A stretch of 64,000 nt of DNA from an uncultured Paraprevotella sp. (GTDB taxonomy: Bacteria; Bacteroidota; Bacteroidia; Bacteroidales; Bacteroidaceae), in contig CALULA010000011.1 of assembly GCA_944321365.1 (NCBI GenBank), forward strand, positions 1 to 64,000, given 5' to 3'. A program made the translations under genes and the position numbers. The notes under the pieces are model-generated. The model saw only the letters and a program-made list of their open reading frames with translations, did no database searches and was not told the origin of the DNA. Below are positions 52,601-60,328 of the stretch, piece after piece (position 1 is the first letter of the stretch; every line of letters starts with the position of its first letter).

Positions 52601-53207
52601 TCTGGACCACGTAATCGCATCGGGCGAAGATGTGAACATCCTTGTGCTCGACACCGAAGTATACTCCAACACCGGCGGTCAGTCATCAAAAGCCACACCT
52701 CTCGGTGCAATCGCCAAGTTTGCCGCCTCCGGTAAACGTGTACGCAAGAAAGACTTGGGTATGATGGCCACAACCTACGGCTATGTGTATGTGGCTCAGA
52801 TTGCCATGGGTGCAGACCAGGCACAGTGCCTGAAAGCCATCCGCGAGGCAGAAGCCTACAACGGTCCGTCCATCATCATAGCTTACGCTCCGTGTATCAA
52901 CCACGGACTGAAGAAAGGCATGGGCAAGTCGCAGGCCGAAGAAGAAGCTGCCGTGAAGTGCGGTTACTGGCACTTGTGGCGCTTCAACCCGGATCTGGAA
53001 GCAGAAGGCAAGAATCCATTCACGCTCGACTCTAAGGAACCGAACTGGGATGGCTTCCAAGACTATCTGAAAGGCGAGGTGCGTTTCGCTTCTGTCATGA
53101 AACAATTCCCGGAAGAAGCCGCCGAACTGTTCAACGCTTGTGAGGACATGGCCAAGAAACGTTACCAGAGCTACGTACGTATGACCAAAATGGACTGGAG
53201 CGAATAA
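49659..53207 (+). CDS. nifJ: Pyruvate:ferredoxin (flavodoxin) oxidoreductase
   Basis: The single-chain 1,182-residue PFOR oxidises pyruvate and CoA to acetyl-CoA and CO2 and reduces ferredoxin. The pyruvate domain begins [29 protein letters not shown]. Two 4Fe-4S motifs follow, [12 protein letters not shown] near residue 690 and [12 protein letters not shown] near 745. The TPP-proximal cluster CSGCGE is near 818, and the TPP site [12 protein letters not shown] near 967. All domains are intact and the size is standard. It is a central enzyme of anaerobic sugar catabolism. The gene is monocistronic with a terminator just downstream. Confidence 0.97.
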   Translation: [1182 protein letters not shown]

Positions 53208-53230
53208 CAACTCTCCAGCACCGATAAATC

Positions 53231-53267
53231 AGAAGGGGATGCCGGAGCAATCCGACATCCCCTTTTT
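53231..53267 (+). terminator. Rho-independent terminator after nifJ
   Basis: AAGGGGATGCCGGA pairs with TCCGACATCCCCTT around a GCAA loop (one mismatch), then a run of T to 53267. An in-frame ATG of the next long frame lies inside it at 53239, which rules out that start. Confidence 0.9.
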
Positions 53268-53490
53268 ACTTTCCCATCAAACCAGACATTTACCTTATTT
53301 CACAAAATCTGCTTTTCCTGTCAACTGCAATGGACATACCATAAAATCAATAATGCCTGGACTGCCAACACCTGACGCCCAGGATTACACCCGTCGGAAC
53401 TCCTGCGCCAAAAGCGCCCTCCGGAAAACCTTCATCAGCAAATGGCAGACAGAAAAACGCCTACCTGTTTCAATAATCCAAATGAATATC

Positions 53491-56400
53491 ATGAAGAAAA
53501 ACTTAATCTTTTTAGCAGCCCTGAGTCTTTGCCTCCCGGCTACCGGTCAAAGACTCATGGAAAACCTCAACCGCAGTCTTGTAACCATAAAGACCTGCAA
53601 CGGAGTATACGCCAGCTGGCGCATACACGGAACAGAATACTATGACACGCAATACAACCTCTACCGCGACGGAACATTAGTCAATTCCACTCCGCTGGAC
53701 GTCTCCAACTTCACCGATCCCGACGGAACGATTTCGTCCACATACACTGTCAGAGCCGTGGTGAGAGGAGTAGAACAAGCGGACTGTCAGCCGGCCCAAG
53801 TGTGGCAACAACAATATCTGGAAATCCCGATGGGACGGATGTACTCGCACAACGGCACAGACATCACACAAGACTATTCGCTGAACGACGCCACGGCTGC
53901 CGACCTGGACGGCGACGGTGAATATGAACTGATAGTAAAACGCATCTATAACCACGACGGACTGTTCGAGGCATCGACCGACACGGCCTACACTTGGTTT
54001 GAAGCCTACAAGCTGGACGGCACAAGACTGTGGGGCATCGAGGTGGGACCGAACATCGTCAGTTCCAGCCATGTGGAAACAAACATCACCGCGTTCGACT
54101 GGGATGAGGACGGAAAGGCAGAAGTACTGATGCGGGCAGCCGACGGCACGGTCGTCTATGCCTCCGACGGCACGAAGCAAGTGATCGGCGACCCGACCAA
54201 GAACTACCGCAACCAAGTAGTGCACAGCGGCAACATGACGTACTCCGTTGCCGGCGATGAATACCTTATATATATGGAAGGTGCCACGGCAAAACTCTAC
54301 AACGAGCCGATGGAATTTCCGCTCAAACGGCTGGAAGACGGAGAGACAGACCTCGAAGCCGTCTGGGGTGACAGCTACGGCCACCGCGCCAACAAGTTCT
54401 TCTTCGGCGCACCCTACCTCGACGGGCGCAAGCCGAGCATCTTCCTGGCCCGCGGCATCTACACGCGCCACAAGATGATAGCCTACGACGTGAATCCGCA
54501 GACGCACGAACTGACGGAACGCTGGCAGTGGAACTGCTACGACGGCAGCAGCCCCTGGTTCGGACAAGGCTATCATAATTACGGCATCGCAGACGTAGAC
54601 TGGGACGGACGCGATGAGATTGTCTACGGCTCGATGGTCATCGACGACAACGGACACGGACTGTCTACCACCGGCTACGGACACGGCGACGCACAACACT
54701 GCTCAGACTTCGACCCCTACCGCAAGGGACAGGAAATCTTTGCCTGCAACGAGAACCGCCAAGGGGCGAACTACCGTGACGCTACGACAAGCCGGATTTA
54801 CTACTGGTACCAGCATCCGCAGGACTGTGGACGATGCATGGCCGGAAAATTCACGGAAAACATTCCCGGCAGCCAAGTAGTGGCCGGCAGTTCGGGCATC
54901 GTCAGCACCGTCACAGGAAAAGCCGCCCCCACGGAAAACGGTTTCATCGGCACGAACTTCCGCATCTACTGGGACGGCGACCTGTGCAGCGAGTCGCTCG
55001 ACGGGCAGGGAACAGAGGGACCGGCCACAATAACCACCTACGACAACCAGGCTTTCGTGGCCACAGGCACGAAGACAAACAACTGGACAAAGAACAATCC
55101 GTCACTGACCGCCGACCTGCTGGGCGACTGGCGCGAGGAAATCATCGTGCGCCGTGAGGACGACCAGGCCCTGCGCATCTATACCACGACGGAGCCGACG
55201 CCGTGGCGCAACTACACCCTGATGCACGACATGCAGTACCGACAAGCCATAGCATGGCAGATGTGCGGCTACAACCAGCCTCCCCACGTAAGCTACTTCA
55301 TGGGCGAGGCCGAAGGCTACACCGTCACTCCGCCGCCCCTGATGAGCAACGGACGCACGGAGGCCACGGACGCCATCACCACCGCCCACAACGGACAGCA
55401 CGTGCTGCTGGCTGATCCCGACGGCGGGGAAGTGACCGTGACGGACGGCGTCTCGCCCTACATACTGACCGTAAACGCCTTCTCTCATACGGAAGGACAC
55501 GACGACAACGACAACATCACGACCACCCGTGCCACATACACCCTCACAGGCGGAACGTTCACCGGCGGCATGCGCCTGGTGAAACAAGGCGAAGGCACAT
55601 TGACCCTGAGCGGAAACCAGACATACAGCGGTCCCACCGAACTGTGGGGCGGAACGGTGAACTTCGAGGGGCAATTGACCGACAGCAGAGTCTGGCTGAA
55701 CCGGTTTGCAGAACTGAACGCCAAGGCCGTATTCGGCCGGGACATCCGCATGGAATACGCCTCCGTTCTCCGCGTCGGCGGAACAGACATCGGCACAACG
55801 CAAGCCGACAGCCTGTCCCTGCGCTACGGCGCCATCGTGGAGTTCGACCTACAGTCGGACGGACTGCAGGCCGACCGGCTCTCGCTGACAAAGGGCCTTT
55901 CGCTGGAAAACGTCAGCCAGACATACGGGCCGGAATACCAGTCACCCATATTCCGCTTCGTGCCCCACAGCAAAGCAGGTGAGGACCGACTGGCTACCGG
56001 AAAGTATCTGATAGCCGACGTGAAAGAAATCGACGGCGACCTCACCAAAATCATCCTGCAAGGGCTGGAAGACTATGACTGCCGGCTGGAACACGACGGC
56101 AGCCACCTTTACCTCAACGTCAAGGACATGCGCGAGGCCACCCAAGTCTACTGGAACGGCACACAGGAACTGAACGAATGGAACCTGAACGAAAACCAGA
56201 ACTTCAGCAACGCCGGAGAGACGGATGTATTCGCCACCGGCGACAAGGTAATCTTCGACGATGCCGCACCCTATACCACAGTGCGCCTCACGGAAACGCT
56301 CTATCCGTCGCAAGTGACGTTCGACAACGAGACAAAACCGTATAGTCTGAGCGGAAACGGAAGCATCAGCGGCACCACCGGCCTGACCAAAACCGGCGGC

Positions 56401-58002
56401 GGCTCACTGACCATCGCCACCGTGAATGCCTATACAGGGAAAACCGTGCTGGCCGGAGGCACCACCACTGTAGGCGCACTGGCCAACAACATAGACCGGG
56501 AAGGCGCACTGGGCGTCTACAGCACCGAGACGGACCAGCTGGAGATACGGGGCGGAGCCACGCTGCGCAACACCGAAGCCGTCACCTGCGGCAACACCAT
56601 CACGCTGGGCGACGGCGGCGGCACACTGCAGACCGACGCCAACCTGACCCTCGAAACCGGCCTGCTGTCCGACGGAAACACACTGGTCAAGAGCGGAACG
56701 GCCACACTCTTCGTGCCCGCCGCCACCGGACTGGCCAAAACCATCCTGACCGGAGGCACACTGCAGGCCACGGGCGAGGGCGTGACCTTCGGCGACACAC
56801 TGGTCATTGCCGGAAACGCCACCTATCAGGACAAAGACGACGGCAACTCCTACAGCCTGAACACCAACAACATCAAAGTGGAAGAGGGCGTGACCGCCAC
56901 CCTGAACTGCGACAGCCGCTGCGAGATGCGCACCCGACTCTTCGGCAAGGGTACGCTACGGGTATACGTGCCATGGGTACGCACAGACTTCACCGGCGAC
57001 TGGTCGGCTTTTGAAGGAACGCTGGAACCGACAAACCCCAACCAATGGTTCGGGCTGAACAACAGCTACGGCATACCCAAAGCCACGCTCAACCTGCCGG
57101 AAGGCATCACCGTGAGCAACACCGCCAAGACGTACGCCATCGGCAGTCTGACCGGAAGCGGAACACTGACAGGCGACAACAACACCTGGCGCGTAGGAAC
57201 ACTGAACAGCGACTTCACCTTCGCAGGTCACATCGAAGGGACCGGCACACAGCTGATCAAGGCCGGCAGCGGACGAATGACCGTCAGCAGCGCACACACA
57301 TTCACCGGAAACTGCACCGTGCAGCAAGGCACGCTCTGCCTCAGCAACTCAACAGCCGAAACCGGTATGCTGGGCACGGGAAACGTGACCGTACAACAAG
57401 GAGCCACACTGTGCGGACGCGGCAAACTGGACAACGGAAACACCACAGTGGAAAAAGACGGCCTGCTATATCCCGGCACTACGGAACAAGCCATATCCGG
57501 CACTATCGACTTCTCGGACAACCCGCTGAACATAGAACAAGGCGGCACACTCTCGCTGAACATCGTCAGCAACTCACGATGCACCAGCCTGACAGGCATC
57601 ACCACCCTTTACCTTCGCGGCACACTGCGGGTCGGCATCCGCGACGGACTCACGCTGAAAACAGGAACCGAATATAAGCTTTGGGACGCCAACCGCACTC
57701 GTCTGTTCGCCACAGCCGTACTCGACCTGGAGTCGCCCGGCGAGGGACTGGAATGGGACACCGCCGATCTGACGGACGGCATACTCCGCGTACAGAAAGC
57801 CACAGGCGTGAACAGCGTCAGCAACGAGGCGGAAGTGCAATGCGAGATATTCAGCACCGGCGGAGCGCACGTGGGCAGTTTCAACTGTCCGGCTGGCAGC
57901 ATCCGGCACGCGCTGGAGCAAAGCGGCGCGGCACCGGGCACCTACCTGGTGAAAGCCATCCGCGGCCAGCAGGTACGCACCCTGAAACTCACCGTGGACT
58001 GA
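53491..58002 (+). CDS. Exported rhamnogalacturonan lyase (PL11) fused to autotransporter-type strand repeats
   Basis: The 1,503-residue protein starts with a signal peptide (MKKNLIFLAALSLCLPATGQ). Residues ~20-622 form a PL11 rhamnogalacturonan lyase, an eight-bladed propeller with Ca-binding turns such as DLDGDGEYELIVKR and DWDEDGKAEVLMRAADG, and NYGIADVDWDGRDEIVYG. PL11 enzymes cut the rhamnosyl-galacturonate backbone by beta-elimination. Residues ~640-1430 are a beta-solenoid with repeats typical of autotransporter passengers, e.g. LVKQGEGTLTLSGNQTYSG, LTKTGGGSLTIATVNAYTG and LIKAGSGRMTVSSAHTFTG. There is no translocator barrel. Residues ~1438-1503 resemble a type IX sorting domain. The ATG at 53482 is an alternative start. 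Confidence 0.85.
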   Translation: MKKNLIFLAALSLCLPATGQRLMENLNRSLVTIKTCNGVYASWRIHGTEYYDTQYNLYRDGTLVNSTPLDVSNFTDPDGTISSTYTVRAVVRGVEQADCQPAQVWQQQYLEIPMGRMYSHNGTDITQDYSLNDATAADLDGDGEYELIVKRIYNHDGLFEASTDTAYTWFEAYKLDGTRLWGIEVGPNIVSSSHVETNITAFDWDEDGKAEVLMRAADGTVVYASDGTKQVIGDPTKNYRNQVVHSGNMTYSVAGDEYLIYMEGATAKLYNEPMEFPLKRLEDGETDLEAVWGDSYGHRANKFFFGAPYLDGRKPSIFLARGIYTRHKMIAYDVNPQTHELTERWQWNCYDGSSPWFGQGYHNYGIADVDWDGRDEIVYGSMVIDDNGHGLSTTGYGHGDAQHCSDFDPYRKGQEIFACNENRQGANYRDATTSRIYYWYQHPQDCGRCMAGKFTENIPGSQVVAGSSGIVSTVTGKAAPTENGFIGTNFRIYWDGDLCSESLDGQGTEGPATITTYDNQAFVATGTKTNNWTKNNPSLTADLLGDWREEIIVRREDDQALRIYTTTEPTPWRNYTLMHDMQYRQAIAWQMCGYNQPPHVSYFMGEAEGYTVTPPPLMSNGRTEATDAITTAHNGQHVLLADPDGGEVTVTDGVSPYILTVNAFSHTEGHDDNDNITTTRATYTLTGGTFTGGMRLVKQGEGTLTLSGNQTYSGPTELWGGTVNFEGQLTDSRVWLNRFAELNAKAVFGRDIRMEYASVLRVGGTDIGTTQADSLSLRYGAIVEFDLQSDGLQADRLSLTKGLSLENVSQTYGPEYQSPIFRFVPHSKAGEDRLATGKYLIADVKEIDGDLTKIILQGLEDYDCRLEHDGSHLYLNVKDMREATQVYWNGTQELNEWNLNENQNFSNAGETDVFATGDKVIFDDAAPYTTVRLTETLYPSQVTFDNETKPYSLSGNGSISGTTGLTKTGGGSLTIATVNAYTGKTVLAGGTTTVGALANNIDREGALGVYSTETDQLEIRGGATLRNTEAVTCGNTITLGDGGGTLQTDANLTLETGLLSDGNTLVKSGTATLFVPAATGLAKTILTGGTLQATGEGVTFGDTLVIAGNATYQDKDDGNSYSLNTNNIKVEEGVTATLNCDSRCEMRTRLFGKGTLRVYVPWVRTDFTGDWSAFEGTLEPTNPNQWFGLNNSYGIPKATLNLPEGITVSNTAKTYAIGSLTGSGTLTGDNNTWRVGTLNSDFTFAGHIEGTGTQLIKAGSGRMTVSSAHTFTGNCTVQQGTLCLSNSTAETGMLGTGNVTVQQGATLCGRGKLDNGNTTVEKDGLLYPGTTEQAISGTIDFSDNPLNIEQGGTLSLNIVSNSRCTSLTGITTLYLRGTLRVGIRDGLTLKTGTEYKLWDANRTRLFATAVLDLESPGEGLEWDTADLTDGILRVQKATGVNSVSNEAEVQCEIFSTGGAHVGSFNCPAGSIRHALEQSGAAPGTYLVKAIRGQQVRTLKLTVD

Positions 58003-58075
58003 CCTGACGGATATAGCCGCCATCGCGACTGCAACGAGCGGCATACCGCACCTCAGGACCGACAGACATGCCGCC

Positions 58076-58124
58076 AAAAGCCTCTCCCCGAAAGCCGGAT
58101 GCCGCTTTCGGAGAGAGGCTTTTC
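58076..58124 (+). terminator. Rho-independent terminator after PL11 gene
   Basis: AAAAGCCTCTCCCCGAAAGC pairs with GCTTTCGGAGAGAGGCTTTT (one mismatch) around an 8-nt loop. The A- and T-runs at the ends allow use from either side. It lies 73 nt after the stop codon. Confidence 0.88.
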
Positions 58125-58633
58125 CGCAGAAGCAGACGGCCTGCCGCACCAACCATCTCGGCAAACGGACAACCGTATTCCTCAGCGGCAAGACATTCTG
58201 TTTTATTTACATTTTCACCTCTTGCAGAGAACCGCGCTCCGCCATGCGCACAAACACCGACGTTCTTGCGCACAAAAATCCGCGGCTGTGCGCACAAAAA
58301 CTTCCGTTTGTGCGCACAACCGCGGACGATATTATACACCACTGAAATACAAATACTTAGATAAGAAAGACGTAAAGCCCGCCTCAAATTCTCCTTTCTT
58401 TACATTTCGGGGCATCTTTCGCCAGACAGCACCACCGGTCCTGCCACCTGCCGATGGCGTTTCATCGCACCGACAGACAGGGAATCCACGCTCCGGCACA
58501 CGCATGCCATCCCGCCACGCCCGGAAAAAACGCGGAACGCGACATCCCGTGTCACGCCCTGCGGGCAACATCAGGCAGCGCAGCCCGCCCTGCTCCCCAC
58601 GCGCCCCCGGCCGCCCCGTCCGGCCAAGACCGC
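58125..58633. other. Gene-free convergent region
   Basis: It holds the locus E repeat array and otherwise only chance open frames, rich in arginine, proline and histidine. It separates the PL11 gene from the 3' end of the minus-strand CGGC gene. Confidence 0.6.
58221..58330 (+). repeat. 22-bp periodic TTGCGCA repeat array, locus E (5 units)
   Basis: Units start at 58221, 58243, 58265, 58287 and 58309, exactly 22 bp apart. Cores are CTTGCAGAGA, CATGCGCACA, CTTGCGCACA, TGTGCGCACA and TGTGCGCACA. The first unit is decayed and the last two have the inner palindrome TGTGCGCACA. Confidence 0.85.
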
Positions 58634-58966
58634 TCAATGCGTGTGGTCAAGCAGACGCACGCTGTCCCCCAAATCGTTTTCGATGAGGGTTTTCATCTTT
58701 CCGTCAAAGGGACAGGGATAACCGATCGGCGTCCCCTTCCGGATACACGACGCGAAAGCTATCGTGTCCGCGCCTCTTTTCACCAGCTCCCTTGCCCGCA
58801 ATACGGCCTTCTTTCCCGGACAGCCACCGCAATTCGTGAAGCCTACAATTTCTATATCCTCGGCAATCTCCGCAAAGATGCCGGTCTTGTTGCGTATGGC
58901 GTTGAAGTCGCCCGTCCCCGGACAGAAGTCCTCGGTCTGCATGCATCTGATAATTCCAAGTCTCAT
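58634..58966 (-). CDS. CGGC-domain protein
   Basis: This 110-residue cytoplasmic protein is named after its conserved C46-G-G-C49 (FTNCGGCPGKK). C8, C15, C74 and C85 are further cysteines that may share a metal site (RCMQTEDFC, FASCIRKG, YPCPF). The CGGC family is thought to bind metal, but its reaction is unknown. It stands alone, with the repeat array downstream. It starts MRLGIIRCMQTEDFCPG with no signal peptide. Confidence 0.85.
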   Translation of the reverse strand: MRLGIIRCMQTEDFCPGTGDFNAIRNKTGIFAEIAEDIEIVGFTNCGGCPGKKAVLRARELVKRGADTIAFASCIRKGTPIGYPCPFDGKMKTLIENDLGDSVRLLDHTH

Positions 58967-59074
58967 AACCCGTTATTTTAAATGTGTGAAACGCAAAGAC
59001 AACAAAATCCCTGCATAAGATGAAACATATTCTCCCTTTTGGGGCATAAGAACACCGGAGAACACTGTCGGACC

Positions 59075-60025
59075 TTATGCGTCCGCCTGTCTTTCCTGCA
59101 CGGCATAACGGTACACCGCCTCCGAAATGTCGGCGATGACACGCGCCGTAGCCTCGGCACTCTCAGCGGAATCCTTGACAAGTACGGCTATCGTATAGTA
59201 CCGGCCATCCGGCAAAAACACAAACCCGATATCGTTCGTCCCGATAAGCCGTCCGTCTGCATTGCGGTCGCCCGTCCCTGTCTTATGCCCGATGACGGCC
59301 TTTGTTCCCGCCAGCGGAGCTGGCAGACGGTCCTTTCCGGTCTGACAAGCGATCATGGTCTGCCGGATGAAACCGGCATAAGGTTCGCCCACCGCCTTAC
59401 CGGAAAGGAACAGTTCCAGCAGACGCACCGCCTCCAGCGGCGTGCTCCAGTTGCGGTAACAAGCCTCCAAATCACGATGCATCTCGTTCTCCGTAACCTG
59501 AATCGCGAACTGTTTCAAGCCCAGCCTGCGTATATAACGGTCTGTAGCCCCCGTCCCGCCGAAACGATCGAACAAAATATCACAGGCATTGTTATCACTC
59601 CAATGCAGAGTATATTCCAGCAAACCGGCCACGGAGAGCGACACTCCTCCTGCAGGATAACGCTCGCGCAGAGGACTGTAGGTGTCAGGTCTCAGCTCTT
59701 CCCGGCCTATATACATCAACGAGTCGAAAGATATGCCCCGCCGCTGACAAGCATCGCCTACGGCCAAGGCCTGATGAAACTTGAACACACTCATCAACGG
59801 ATAACACACATCATTGTTCAGGGTCAGCGTGTCACGCCCGTCGAACACCACAGCCACGCCCACTTGTGCCTTCACTCCTTCCAGCCGTTGCCGCAACGAG
59901 CGCAGCAGGTCGTCCTTTCCGGCCCCTGAAGCCGACAAGGAGACAGACAGCAAACCGCACAAGACCACACAGACAACCTTCAGACGGCCAACGGGCAGCC
60001 TGTCTCCGCTGTTCAAATTCCTCAT
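59075..60025 (-). CDS. Class A beta-lactamase, subclass A2 (CfxA/CepA/CblA-like)
   Basis: This 316-residue protein has a long signal segment (hydrophobic 14-32). All serine beta-lactamase motifs are present: S79-V-F-K82, S143-D-N145, the omega-loop glutamate in TENEMHRD (E181 likely) and K248-T-G250. YPLMSVFKFHQAL and HKTGTGDRNADG match the Bacteroides/Prevotella subclass A2, which are mostly cephalosporinases. It is the third gene of a minus-strand unit, 6 nt after the DUF6965 gene. No mobile element is nearby, which fits an intrinsic chromosomal gene. Expression level and spectrum cannot be told from the sequence. Confidence 0.92.
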   Translation of the reverse strand: MRNLNSGDRLPVGRLKVVCVVLCGLLSVSLSASGAGKDDLLRSLRQRLEGVKAQVGVAVVFDGRDTLTLNNDVCYPLMSVFKFHQALAVGDACQRRGISFDSLMYIGREELRPDTYSPLRERYPAGGVSLSVAGLLEYTLHWSDNNACDILFDRFGGTGATDRYIRRLGLKQFAIQVTENEMHRDLEACYRNWSTPLEAVRLLELFLSGKAVGEPYAGFIRQTMIACQTGKDRLPAPLAGTKAVIGHKTGTGDRNADGRLIGTNDIGFVFLPDGRYYTIAVLVKDSAESAEATARVIADISEAVYRYAVQERQADA

Positions 60026-60031
60026 AGCATG

Positions 60032-60328
60032 TTATTCCATTCCTTGTTCCTGCAAACGCAGACGCACCAATGCCAACAATGACACATAGCCATAAAAGGT
60101 CACGGCAAGCGGCTTGTCCGACAACGACTTCAGCACTCTTGTCAGCCATCCTACCGTACGGGGCAGGTCTGTTGCCTGCGTGGAACTGTTCAGTTTGAGT
60201 GTCTGCGGCAAACGGCCGTCGCGCTGCTCAAACCACTTCAACAACTCATCCACTTCCTCTTTCGTAAATTCCGGCTTGTACAGGTGGGGATTCACCTCTG
60301 CCGCTGTATGTTCTCCTTCCATATTCAT
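60032..60328 (-). CDS. DUF6965-like small protein
   Basis: The 98-residue product has a domain of the form FTKEEVDELLKWFEQRDGRLPQTLKLNSSTQATDLPRTVGWLTRVLKS, an all-helical small fold seen in many Bacteroidetes proteins of unknown function. Its ATG at 60328 overlaps the patatin stop codon as ATGA, so it is translationally coupled to it. A second ATG two codons later is also possible. It lies between the patatin and beta-lactamase genes. Confidence 0.75.
   Translation of the reverse strand: MNMEGEHTAAEVNPHLYKPEFTKEEVDELLKWFEQRDGRLPQTLKLNSSTQATDLPRTVGWLTRVLKSLSDKPLAVTFYGYVSLLALVRLRLQEQGME

Noticed and set aside
53239..53490. Upstream extension of the PL11 protein by 84 codons
   Set aside because: The ATG at 53239 lies within the nifJ terminator stem. 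The ATG at 53491 begins a clean signal peptide.
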